Under the pieces are notes generated by a model. It saw nothing but the letters and a program-made list of their open reading frames with translations. It was not told where the DNA came from and did not search any database. The position numbers and the translations under genes are program-made. Positions 23,761 through 35,340 of a stretch of 64,000 nt of DNA are shown here, piece by piece. The DNA is from Allacma fusca. Lineage: Eukaryota > Arthropoda > Collembola > Symphypleona > Sminthuridae. Numbering within the stretch: position 1 is the first letter of the stretch; each line of letters starts with the position of its first letter. Location of the stretch: assembly GCA_947179485.1 (NCBI GenBank), contig OX359246.1:12648001-12712000 (forward strand), in the 5' to 3' direction.

Positions 23761-24454
23761 CTGTTCAATTTTGCAGTTGCCTGAAAACGGAAAATAACCG
23801 TATTTTTCCCGTTTCTGTTATCGTTTCCGTTTTCAATTAAACCAGTTTATCGTTTGTTTTCGTTTAACCGAATTTTTATGTATCGGTTTCCGTTTTGGTT
23901 ATCAAGAACCGTTAGGTCAAATTTTCGGTTAATAACGTTTTTCAATAACCTTATCCGATAACGTTTTCCATGTCTGGTTTTAACCACCAACAATCAATGT
24001 CACATGCTACGCATTGTAACAAGGACAAAAAGATGTTTGTGGTTGAAAATGGGCACCCGCGGCAGGTGTAACATTATAAATTCAGTGTGTCAGAGAAGAG
24101 ACGAAACGCGTTTTTGAGTGTCATTAATAAATCGATCTAGATCTAAACATTAGACTGCCATGTTCAGATGGACGGTGATGGGCTGCTGGGCGTAGTGATT
24201 CCATTTGGTAAATACATCTTCATACTGGTGAAACGTCAATCGCTGGGGTTTATATCTGTGCACAGTAAACTATTCATTTCAACTAATGAATTTACACATA
24301 TATTGATCCTGCCAACTCAAATCGTGTCCTTGCATATTTCTGAGAGGAATAATATTGGCGTGGCAATCGAGTATGTAATTATTATAACGTATTTCTTGAA
24401 CAGTAGGGAAAATGAGTTACCTGGTAATGATACAACTAGGCATGCGCAACCTCG

Positions 24455-25496
24455 GGCTGAGTTCTACTTTCCCGGCCACAAAATGACCTTCCACCTTCCA
24501 CCAGGATTTCCACCTTCCACTAGACCTTCCACTTGACCTTCGACTTGACATTCCACCAAATTTTTATAGATTGTTTACCTTCCAGATCTTTGCCCGTGTT
24601 AATTAACATAACCTTCTATGTTCTGGTGGGTGAAGCACAAAGTGCGAACTGGAGATAGTTAATGCGTTGCCCACTGTATGCGACTATTCAAACCGTAAAT
24701 CAGCGTTTTAATTTATTGGGAAAAGTAAGTCGCAGCGCTAAGTTTTCGTCATGCCATTAATCGTAAGTTGTTACGGAATTTGCTAAAAACATTTTTAAAA
24801 TTTCGCTAAAAATCAGTTCACCGGTAATTACGGCAACTGAGCCCTTTCGAATCACGTGGTTTTCCAGTGGTCGATTTTTATCAGTCCTTTGACATAATTC
24901 TATACAATAACATCGAAATCTGACCATCATACTTGTACATATCAGTATAATGATTTTGTAACAGTAACTTGTTTTCTCAAAGGTAAGCTGCATTTCTATA
25001 GTTAATTACATGAGTTAGTTTTAACTTAAAACAGTCTAGTGTTTTAACCTTCGTGTTAATTTTACGAATAAAGCATGCGAAACATAAGTTAACACACCGA
25101 AATTGATCCAAGACTGTCATTTTCTAGATGATAGGCACAAAAGAAATGAGCTTCGGCCATGAAGTAACTCATGTAGGGAGACATTATAGTATGTTTTCAG
25201 TTAGCTATTTGTAAATATTGTCAAAGCCAGACTACAGAGTCTGTATGGGTAATGTGGGTAGTCACGTGGAAGGTCAGGTGGAATGATCAAGGGGAAGGTG
25301 GAAGGTTAGATGGAAAGTCTGGTGGAAGGTCAAGTGGAAGTTCGGTGGGAGGTCAAGTGGAAGTTCGGTGGGAGGTCAAGTGGAAGTTTGGTGGGAGGTG
25401 GAAGTCTGGTGGAAGTTACTTATGTATTATAGTGTTAATATATGGGTGAGTGGAAGGTGGAAGGTCATTTTGTGGCCGGGAAAGTAGAACTCAGCC
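24455..25496. mobile_element. hAT-like element with long GGAAGGTGGAAG-rich ends
   Basis: Inverted termini of about 48 bp start GGCTGAGTTCTACTTTCCC and are nearly perfect on both sides. The flanking 8-bp duplication is CAACCTCG (24447-24454 and 25497-25504). Subterminal regions are made of reiterated ACCTTCCACC/GGTGGAAGGT words, most densely at 25255-25460. There is no transposase. The 23985-24446 stretch before it holds no gene that I can support. Confidence 0.85.
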
Positions 25497-25504
25497 CAAC
25501 CTCG

Positions 25505-27323
25505 TTTAGGCTTCCCATAATTGACGTCCCGTGAGGAGGACAAAAGATTCCCCTCATGATAATTCCGAAATACTGTGTTTATGGCAACCCGACGATGCAA
25601 ATATCGACTTTGACTAAATAAACAAAATTTGACTAAATCACATATATATAAGCCTTAAAGAAAAACTTTTGAGAAACTCAAAAACCTGAAAGATATTCAA
25701 ACTATGAATGTGTTTCACTTCAAAGCTGGAATCCATGGAAACATCTAACTTTGTGAGTATGACTGAGGACATTTTCTCAATGATATTCTTTATTATTCGT
25801 TATATTTTGCAATGTTTAACATTGATTATTGATCATTAATATGATTATTAAATGGATTTACATTAGCTCATTATTTGAATGACATCTATCGATTAATGAT
25901 GCAGCAATGCCCATATTGTGCTGTGAACTTTGGAACATGTGATTACCATGCCTATTCAACACAAAATTTATTCACAAATTAATGAAGTTACTTGAAGTGA
26001 CTCAGGAATGCGAAGGCACAAGAATTGAAGTAATCAAGCAATTCTCAAATTTTCGAAACACTACCTTTATTCTTGTGTTTCCATATAAAAGGGAGGATCT
26101 GGTGATGAAGATATACCAAATTATAAAAGATATTGTTATTTTACACCTAAATTTTTTAAAATAGGTTTTTGAATTAATTACAAGTGAGTTCCGTTAACTT
26201 ATTATTTGTATTAAATTAATCATTACGATCGGTTGCCTGTCATAATTGTGTGTGAAATTAAATTGGTCACCGAAGATTACAAACTCATAATTAATTAGCA
26301 TAAATTAGTTGCAAATTCTTCACCAAGCACCTATTTGACAGATAAAGTGGCCTGAGTAAAATTATTACAGCCGCAAAGGATACCATCATTTTAAATCCAA
26401 CATCTGTTTTCTAAAACTCGAGTTTCGTCCAGCCACTGGAAAAAACTATCGAAGTTGGGATCGTATCATATCTCAAAAACGAGAAGTACTACGGGAAAAG
26501 GATATATTGTTCTCGACGCCATGTCCAGTGACGTAATGTCATTACATTGGAACGGGGTTTAGAATACTTTTTTTATTTGGCTATGAAGCTGATTTGTGTC
26601 TGAACCTTGCTTCACTCTTTGTTGGCAAGTGTGTAAAATAATCAACATGGGTACCCTAGTTAGCGCCTTTTGAAAGCGTTTTAGATTTGACACGAAAAAG
26701 CTGAAAATGTAGTTATTTGTTTGTAAACCCGTATTTGAGTGAAATATTAAATACATACGAAATGTCAGTCTTTGCTCGACTTCCTTGAACGCTATAATGT
26801 GACTTTTTCAGTTAGGAGAATGAATGAAAATTATTGACAACGTACTTACAAAAATTTGGAAGAAAGGTAAAAGCACAAGGCAAGAAAATATTATTTATGT
26901 TTCGCTTAATCCTTGTGTATACACAGATATACAAGAATTATTTCCCAACTGCCGGGTATGAATCTTGAGGTCCAGTTTTTTATGACTTGAATACATTGAT
27001 TAACTCAACCTTGGCCGACCCGAAACCCTGTTGAACGGACGACCTCGTGACGGAAGGCACACGCACAGAAAACGTACTCCAAACATTTTGTATTGTCGAA
27101 GAAAATAACAAGATCTTAGAAAATAAACTGCAAACCACGGTCATAGTTATTGGGTAATTATTTGTTGGTCAACAGATTGTTGAAATTTATTTTGAAAATT
27201 TTTGATGGGTGGGAAAGTAACGCTTCCAATTTATTTACGTTTTACTTTATAATATTAAAGTAAAATAAACTGAACAAGTATGACAGCACAAAATTCAAAC
27301 TATTAGATGTGCACCTTTACTTA
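25505..27323. other. Intergenic stretch, nothing recognised
   Basis: AT-rich sequence without a supported gene, terminator or clear repeat. I looked here for the left end of the piggyBac element (a TTAA with an inverted repeat) and did not find a convincing one. Confidence 0.5.
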
Positions 27324-30300
27324 CTAATGCACATATCGTTGCTCTGTGCGGTGATCACACCATATGTACCGGTGATCATTGCAAATAAATCGATTACACC
27401 TACAACACTTCGCTTGCGAAATCTTGCGTGCAGTACTCGGCCCGACGCAAATATCGCACCTTTTCCTCATTCGACGCTCTTGATGCTGAACAATTTCTGG
27501 TATTCTAGGCTGCGGGTTAGTATTACCTTCCTATTCATCAGGTACAGCACGGGGTAGAGGAAGAACATTGTGTACTATTGTAAATATTTTGAAGTTTTTA
27601 CTTTGTCCACAATAATTTTATTTTTAGCATCATGTTTATGCAATTGTATAACTAATTCTAGCAAAAATGAAACGATATTGTATATATTTACAATATACCT
27701 GGAGAAGCGAAAACATTCAGCACGATATCCCAAGATCTTCGTACTTGTAATTGCTCAGAAGAACTATGCTGCTTCCGACGCTGAACCTGAGGGATGATAA
27801 GCAAGTCGATTAATTCTCGAAGAGCAATGCGACGTTTTGAGCGGTCCATTTTCCTCCAGTTAGGGAATTTAAGTGTAAAATGCACAAAGGCGTTGTATGC
27901 AACAGTGTGTACTAAATGAAAGAACACCTAAAATAACAGGAATATAATCTCATACCTAGTGTTTAAATAGAACTAAATAAATAAATAACTTTAAAAATAA
28001 TAATTGTATACTCGGACAGGCAATCGTCTAGTAGGAAATATCGCGTAATAAGTTGCAAGCATCTCATCCAACATGTCCACCCCGTACATGGTGTTATTAT
28101 ATTTCCTCACTACAGCTGGTTTTGTAATATCAGAACTGACTTCCCCGTCTTCATGGCTGTAGTGACCCGATGAAATAATGAATACCCCTCTTTTTTGTTT
28201 AGGGACAAAACGCGTCACCATTGATCTTGATTCAGGATTGAACCACGAATGTGAAGAGCCAACCCGAATGCCTCTGATATCCCTGATGCCATCCGGAATT
28301 TCCTTTCTCGAGGGTCTTATTGTTCCAAGGTGGGTTAAATTTAAATTTCGTAACTCTACACATAACTTTAGAGACGAGAAGAAATTGTCCGCAGTTACGT
28401 TCCGGCCAGAACCTATATTTGAAGAATTTTAAAATTAATTTGGTCTATTTACATAAAGCATGCGTTTAGCAATCTTGATGTTACCTTTGAATACGTCCAC
28501 TAAATCTAACAACTCGCTTCCCTTGTTCAATTTCCCGAACCCCGCCTTCTTTCCCTAAGTACGGTTGCAGATCAAGAACAAACCCGGTTTCCACATCCAC
28601 GATAGCCCAAAGCTTAAGACCATACTTACCAGGCTTGCTTTTCATATATACGCGAAAAGAACAACTGCCCTTGAATTTAATTATTTGTTCGTCTACGACT
28701 AAATTTTTACCTACCAAAAAAAATTAATAATTAAATGAAATTGGACGAATATGTATATTATGCCAATATGAAGACTACAAATGTAAAACTTGAATATTGT
28801 ATATTTATATGTACGAAAAACTACTCAACCTTTGCGAACATCTTTTGGCCAATAGTGTAAATAGTGAGTATTACCTGGTTCTAGTAAGTGGAAAAATGTG
28901 TCTATTATTTGAGTTGAAATCTGGCGAATTGGTGCAAAATTATCTTCAGGGGGAGGCAAAGTATAACCAATCGCACCAAATTGTCCGACTTCACTTGCTG
29001 CTTGCCTAGCTATTGATCTCGTTTTAGTTTCCGCCTTTCTGGTTTGTGCATCGTCAAAGCGTAAGAAACGGAGAATAAACTTGAACCGATTACGTGACAT
29101 AACAGCAGGAAATGGATGCCGCCGTATCTTTAATAACAAATTATCTCTACAATGTTTTATTTTTATTAAATTTACTCGAAACAATAATCTATACTTTATG
29201 AATCTTACCGCTTCATTTTTAGACCAAAATTCATGCGCAGGTTGATGTACCCCCTTCTCAATTCCAGCGAGCAAAATGAGACCTAGAAACGCATTCAGTT
29301 CAGTCACAGTAAGTACCTTCCATGGCGGAACCTTTGTACGGGAATGTTGCTGCCTGCAGGATTGGTTTGGTTTAAACCAAATGATTTAAACCATGGTTTA
29401 AACCACGGTTTAAACCAAACGGGTTTTTTATAAAAACCAATGGTTTAAACCAAACACCTAAAATTTTAATATTTTCAATCCAAAATGCTTATATTTCGTC
29501 GTGCGCAAAACTTGAGCAGTTACTGTGATATTGTGTAGTTAAACTTTAGTGAAGTAAATAATACTATTAGCTTTTAGTCTTGTACATTTTGAAATTCGGT
29601 ATCGTTTGTACAATGAAAAATGCCAAACTTGTGTTTATGCTGCACAGTTATCGTTAAAATTATATCTAAATTATTAAATATTTAATGCTTTGTGATACTT
29701 GCTGAGTTTAGGAAATAAGTAAAGTTGTTCAAATTCACATGTTTTTGCATATTAACGAATGTTTTGGATTGAAAATTTGTTTAAACCAAAAAAACCTTTT
29801 TCAAACCAAAAAAACCCGGTTTAAACCAAAAAAAACCTGGTTGTTTGGTTTTTTTGAAAAAAACCAAAAAAAACCAACCCTGGCTGCCTGTATCTCGTGA
29901 TAATTGGTTCAGCATACTGATTTGTCCAGTAGCAAACCCACCAAAGCGTTCCATTAGTTTCCGGTGACAACATCAACGAGTAGAACTGATGCATGTTCAT
30001 GGCATCCCGGGTGGCTAGTTTTAGAGTAGCACTATGACAGTACGGTTCAATAGGTTCGTTGTCTTGATTTTCAATTGGATCTGTAACCCAGTTGGTTTTA
30101 TCCGATGCAGTCAACGAATCTGGTAAAATGGTATCATCCAGTTGAATATCTTCAACATTAATTTCGTCGTCATGCTGAAATCACAGACAAAATAAATTAC
30201 ACGAGATAATCGGCATGCATTTATGTACTAAAATAGTAGAGGAGCTAGTTGTTTTATGCTGAAATTATACCAAATGAAAATGTGTACCTACCAGATACTC

Positions 30301-30477
30301 CAAATCTTCTTGAACTTCGTCATCACTTCCTAGCACCTCATGACCCACTCCTTCTTCGTCTTCCAGTGGTTCGTCTTCTTCGTCGGAAAATTCTTGAACT
30401 GGGTCCGAACCAAATCCGAAGTGATGCAAGTTCCGATAATTAACCCTAGGTACATTTCTGCGTGTTCTCTCGGCCAT
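27324..30477 (-). pseudogene. piggyBac transposase, interrupted and frameshifted
   Basis: piggyBac transposase excises DNA precisely at TTAA sites using a DDD triad. Exons are 30292-30477, 29209-30174 (interrupted by an inserted element), 28875-29127, 28485-28710, 28012-28412, 27699-27927 and 27324-27574, all with GT-AG introns. The N-terminus is acidic (EFSDEEDEPLEDEEG). The triad is visible in LVVDEQIIKFKG, NVTADNFFSS and TMYGVDMLDE. The last exon carries the C-terminal cysteine-rich zinc domain (KRCDICVGPS, then KCCRCNRFICNDH) that binds the element ends. Three lesions are visible: a 526-bp hAT-like insertion at 29357-29882, a frameshift near 28502-28515 (QGKRVV in one frame, DLVDVFK in the next) and an in-frame TAG at 27531-27533. 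Clean piggyBac inverted ends were not found. Confidence 0.85.
29357..29882. mobile_element. hAT-like MITE (GGTTTAAACC words) inside the piggyBac gene
   Basis: The ends read CAGGATTGGTTT on the left and, on the complement, CAGGGTTGGTTT on the right. A perfect 8-bp duplication, GCTGCCTG, flanks it (29349-29356 and 29883-29890). Removing the element and one copy of the duplication restores the transposase reading frame (RYRQ followed by QHSRTKVPPW). Subterminal zones are packed with GGTTTAAACC and AAACCAAA words, and the centre is plain AT-rich DNA. Confidence 0.9.
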
Positions 30478-30561
30478 GTTATACCGACGATGATTATAAA
30501 TAAAGCATACTAAATACTATAGACCTAATAATCAACACTACGAACCCCGAACAAGAATAAA

Positions 30562-31285
30562 ATGTCACAGATCCAGCAAAACCCAACGAGAAAATTCTCC
30601 CACACAAAAATCAAATACCGCAGATCCAGCAAAATCCGACGAGACAATTCTCCGACACAAAAATCAAATGCCACAGATCCAGCAAAAACCAACGAGACAA
30701 TTTTCCCACACACAAATCAAATACCGCAGATCCAGCAAAAACCAACGAGACAATTCTCCCAAACAAAAATCAAATGCCACAGATCCAGAAAAAACCCACG
30801 AGACAATTCTCCCACACAAAAATCAAATGCCACAGATCCAGCAAAAACCAGTGAGACAATTCTCCCACACAAAACTCAAATGCCACAGATCCAGCAAAAA
30901 CCAACGAGACAATTCTCCCAAACAAAAATCAAATGCCACAGATCCAGAAAAAACCCACGAGACAATTCTCCCACACAAAAATCAAATGCCACAGATCCAG
31001 CAAAAACCAGTGAGACAATTCTCCCACACAAAACTCAAATGCCACAGATCCAGCAAAAACCAACGAGACAATTCTCCCACACAAAAATCAAATGCCACAG
31101 ATCCAGCAAAAATACCAAACCAAAAATCAAATGCCACAGATCCGGCAAAAACACCAAACCAAAAATCAAATGCCACAGATCCAGCAAAAATACCAAACCA
31201 AAAATCAAATGCCACAGATCCAGCAAAAATACCAAACCAAAAATCAAATGCCACAGATCCAGCAAAAACCAACAAAAAAATCCTT
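30562..31285. repeat. 53-bp and 39-bp tandem array
   Basis: A minisatellite of about 53-bp units (CACAGATCCAGCAAAAACC as the leading word) fills 30562-31105. It then switches to five or so 39-bp units that lack the middle part. Because 53 is not a multiple of three, the same words appear in rotating frames, and long open stretches result on both strands. I regard these as non-coding. The array starts about 85 bp upstream of the piggyBac start codon. Confidence 0.85.
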
Positions 31286-32694
31286 CAAAAACCAAAATTA
31301 AAAGCCAAACTTCCAGCAAGCCTAAATCGCCCACACACGCAGCCTCTAAATAAAACAACGCATTTAATTTCAACGTAATGTCAGCGTTGTTATTATACAA
31401 GGAAAAAGGCATTGGGGCAACCATACAAATCATACGTCGTAGTCTGCAAAACACAAATCGTATGCATAAATAAGTATAGATGGCATAAACATCATCAGCG
31501 GTTGAAGTATGATTAAATTTCCACAGATACCCATACAAATACTGTAAATTGCAGTGTAAAGCAAAATATATTTCATCGTTGGGCAACAGTAAAAATAAGT
31601 GTGTGCATATCCTCTCTTCTAAGTTGAAAGAGTGGATAGTCTCCGTGATGGTAAGAATCAAATATTCGCGCGCTCTTGATGCATCCACGACCATAGCACT
31701 GCGCTGGTAGCCATTGTATGTACCCATAAACTTACATTTGTCTTGCTTAGCCAACAATAGTTGGCTGTGCAGTGCTACAACAGTAACACCAATTTCAATC
31801 CAGCTATATAACTTGATGAGGTAGCACATACATAGATATGTACGTATTTACTGTAGTAAATGTGCCCGATTTAATTTGTTGTATTTCCACTTTTCTCCAT
31901 GCTCAAGACAACTGAAAAAAAGACACTACTAATTTAGGTCAAATGAACAGTAATATATAATTCAAATTCGGCTGAACACGTGTACGTTAAAATATAACCT
32001 ACCTGTCACAATCAGCACATTTAGAATATACTGACCTTTTACTAAAAGTTTAAAATCCTTTGTACAGTGGGGATTCGTTTTAGTCAACCACTGTATAAGA
32101 ATCTTGCTTACACATTTTGTAAGTGCCGTTGTATTTAGCATACATTATAGAATATAGTAAGGAGTCTGTGCAGTCAAATGTTTTGCTCACCCCCAATGAA
32201 CGTGATTATCAGTGCCAGTTCTTAATGTAAGAGTTTACATTTACTAAAACTGCTCCATCAATATATCCTTGAATTTAAAGTTTCTATAGTCAAAAATGCT
32301 CACTTGACAGCGCGCGTACTATAGTAAATGTGTCGTTTAATTATTTATGAGAAATGGGAATAATTGAACCAACCATTAAATAAGGCAACCGTGTAAAAGG
32401 GGAGTAAAATGAACTCGTAAAACTATTAATTCCAACACACGTCAAAATAAAATATCGAGTTTTTGCTCTTTAGAATATTATTCGTTAACTGTTATCCATT
32501 AACTATTAATAGGACTGTCAGCGCTAAATAAAATGAAGTATAAAGTATTGCAAATTAAAACTATCCTTACCTAGTTCGAGTCCCTTTCTAGTGCAAATTT
32601 ATCATAGTAAACGACGGACGTTTTTATTTTTTCCAGCCGCTGTAAACAATTGCATAGCCTTACGGGTTGCTTAATATAACCTATACTTTACATC
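31286..32694. other. Intergenic stretch upstream of the plus-strand receptor
   Basis: A minus-strand open stretch of about 260 codons runs from 31829 into the tandem array. Its C-terminal half is only the translation of the repeat, and its N-terminal half resembles nothing I know. I do not call it a gene. The remaining sequence is AT-rich with no other feature. Confidence 0.45.
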
Positions 32695-34251
32695 ATGGAC
32701 ATGACATATTTTTCCAGGTCATTTAAAGAAACCAGCACCAAATTTCTGTCAAATTTGACTATTCGTATTGCAACTAACATATTTCGTGTAGGATATTTCT
32801 TAAGATGTGTTCCATTACAGCAAAAATACCCAAATTCTCTCCAGTATCGAGTCTCGCCGGAGAAAAGTGACATCTGGCGTTTTTATTGTACCTCCATATT
32901 CATCGTCCTACACACCAGTTTCCAAGCCATTTCATTTCTCAAGTACGTGACTCATTTTGGGATCGACGTTCAGTCTTGCATTCATTTGGTTTTTCTTGCT
33001 ATTTACTCCGTGTCATCTATCCTGTGTGGGGCTACAATGAAGGGTTTAATGGAGATAACTGTAGCCATAAATGAAGCAGACAGACTTGGGAAATATTTTT
33101 CGAAGTCCTGGTACTCCCATCCATTTAGCTGGCTTGCGTTCTTCTTCATTGGACTATTCACGATTTTTTTCCCACTATTTGGAATTGCCCTCTTTCTACT
33201 TAATCCGTATGGAGTCATGTATGCATCTTCAATTATTGGACGGTGGATTCAACCTTACGGGACAGTCCAGCTGGGCGTTCTAGCTATTCTTGAATCTCTT
33301 GTGTCTTGGACCCATGTGATTATGATTTTCTCGACGAGTCAGTCCTGTATGATGGGAGTTATGTGCTTGAATATCTGGCTCAAGGAAATCAAGGGGTATG
33401 TTGATAAATGCATAAATTGGTAAATCATGTTACATACACATGTATATGTTACCTAAAGACAAAGTCTTTTGTATTTCCCTCACCTGGACATCAAATTAGC
33501 ACTTGTTAAAATGAAGGTCTATAGTAATTTGATCCCGGCGTACGAGCATAATAAAAAAAAATCATTCCTGTACGTAATTATTTAATAATAATTTGAGGCT
33601 GCGCGTAGAGTAACGTCAGCTAACGATCCAAGTCACAAATTGCAATTTTACAAGCACAGTAACAGAAAGGTCGCTGTACAGACTTAAAAACATTCGGAAG
33701 AATATCTAATTCAAAATAAATCCTCCAAATATTTTTCTAGAATCTCCACACAGTACAATTTCAAATCAGCTTGGGATTCCTATTCTTGCACGAGAGAGAA
33801 TTTGCGTCGATTGAAGTACATTCAAATTTATAACACCCTCCTGAATGAATATTGGGCTGATGACATAGTTCCTGGATGTACGATTTTGGTCGTAACCCTT
33901 ACAGTAGCCTCAACATATGTTACAATGACACTTCAAGGAGTACTTCATCCCATAGTGTATCTACTCTTCCCAATTATTTTGGCCTTCAGTTTTTTCATAA
34001 TTGTGGGTGTGTATGGCCAACTCGCTGCAGTTTTTAGAAGATCTGATGACAGGAAGCAGGAGTTCACCATTGCAGTTTTGAGAGCGATGTCGAAGAAGAT
34101 GAAAGCTGTTGAAAATCTTGCCCAACTCAAAGAAATCCAGGCAGTCTGTCGATTCGGAGTTAATGCAGGAAGCACCGGGAAAGTCACTCTATCAACTCAA
34201 GTCGGGATGGTTGAATCTTGCATAAATTATTTAATTTTATTACTAGCTTAG
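32695..34251 (+). CDS. Gustatory-receptor-like seven-TM chemoreceptor, two exons
   Basis: Exons 32695-33395 and 33741-34251 join in phase 2 across a GT-AG intron, giving about 403 residues. It starts MDMTYFSRSFKETSTKFLSN. Hydrophobic segments are visible around TSIFIVLHTSFQAISFL, FLAIYSVSSILCGA, WLAFFFIGLFTIFFPLFGIA, LAILESLVSWTHVIMIF, TILVVTLTVASTYVTMTL and YLLFPIILAFSFFIIVGVYG. The C-terminus VESCINYLILLLA stands where gustatory receptors have their TY-x5-QF motif. The start at 32695 (ATG) could instead be the second ATG six bases on. It is not a close relative of the minus-strand cluster. Frame and splice sites are intact, so it is probably functional. Confidence 0.75.
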
Positions 34252-35340
34252 AAATAAGATTGTACCTGCTTTCCAATAATCTTAGAAGAAGAAACATATG
34301 CACATTAAGTTCAATTTCAATTTGCTAAAAAATTAGCATTCCTAAACAAATATGTGATATAAGTTCGTGATGGATACGTGTATTGTACGTAGGTGAACAT
34401 CACCTGCCTTCTCAAGCTTCTCACATCTCCATGTGAATTATTATTCTATTCTTCCTCTCGTAGCATTAGATCTTGCCATCGTCGCAGTGGAGATTCCTCT
34501 CACATAACCAATAAACACCTATGAGAAAAGGATTACTTTTTATGCTAAATTATCAAACGGTGGGCGTAAACACCCTCAAATTCTGAATCGCAGGTAATTT
34601 CGGGGATTTAATGGACTACGATTGAGAATTATTCCATTCCTGCGATTCACATTTCTCTGCAGAGAAAGTGTGTGCTTACTGGACTGTATGTACAGCAATG
34701 GTAAAGGCATCAAACGTTTTTGTATTACATTCTATATAAATTCATCACGTAATAACTGACGGTCAAGGTTGAATTCCGGGATTCAATTACGCAAACAACA
34801 GATGCGGTCCCAGGGTTTCAGTTGGCATACAATTTGATTGGAACCACACTATTGGAAAAAAATAGCACGAGCGCACTTCTGGAATTCTTAATTACTGTAC
34901 TGTATACCTAATTAAAAATGAAAATAAATTAAAAGCTGGAGGGAAGCGTATTATGGTCAAACTATTACATTGGATTATAGAATTTACAGCTTTGAAGTTT
35001 TGTTAATTAAGTGCAGAACTCTCTGACGTCTCTGACAAGGATTAATTTGGGAATTCCTTTTTTATACGCAGTTTTTCCAGTTTACATATTTAGAGCACTT
35101 CCACTGTTTTAAGAATGGCAATGGTATGCATGGGCCGGACCATTTATAGTAGTTCATTATTTGTCCGGGTCCTAGATTTTTTAATGGTCGGTCCGAACGA
35201 CTGAACCAGATCATTGATCTGGTCCGAAAAACTGGACCAGGCCAATGGTCTGCTCTGACTCTGAGCTTTGAACCAGACTTCATTCATTCATCTTTCATAA
35301 AATCTAGATCAGACCAGATCATTTGTATCCCTATTGTGAC
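34252..35340. other. Intergenic stretch with an old repeat
   Basis: No gene is seen. At about 35100-35330 words such as GGACCAGATC and GGTCCGAA recur, like those inside the element at 13294-14902, suggesting a decayed member of the same repeat family. Confidence 0.45.

Larger units (their letters stand above)
20116..23976. mobile_element. Outer hAT-like element of a four-level nest
   Basis: The ends read CAGACTTGGAAAAC on the left and, on the complement, CAGACATGGAAAAC on the right. The flanks GTTTTCAC (20108-20115) and GTTTTAAC (23977-23984) match at 7 of 8 bases. Subterminal sequence on both sides is full of GGTTTTCG/CGGTTTTT and CCGAAAA words. Removing the inner insertions leaves about 1.15 kb. 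Part of that remainder (23276-23760) looks like exons of an unidentified gene on the minus strand. Confidence 0.7.

Noticed and set aside
30562..31378. Long plus-strand open frames of 236-263 codons, and a minus-strand one to 31829
   Set aside because: They are translations of a 53/39-bp tandem repeat in rotating frames, with no recognisable domain or splice structure.
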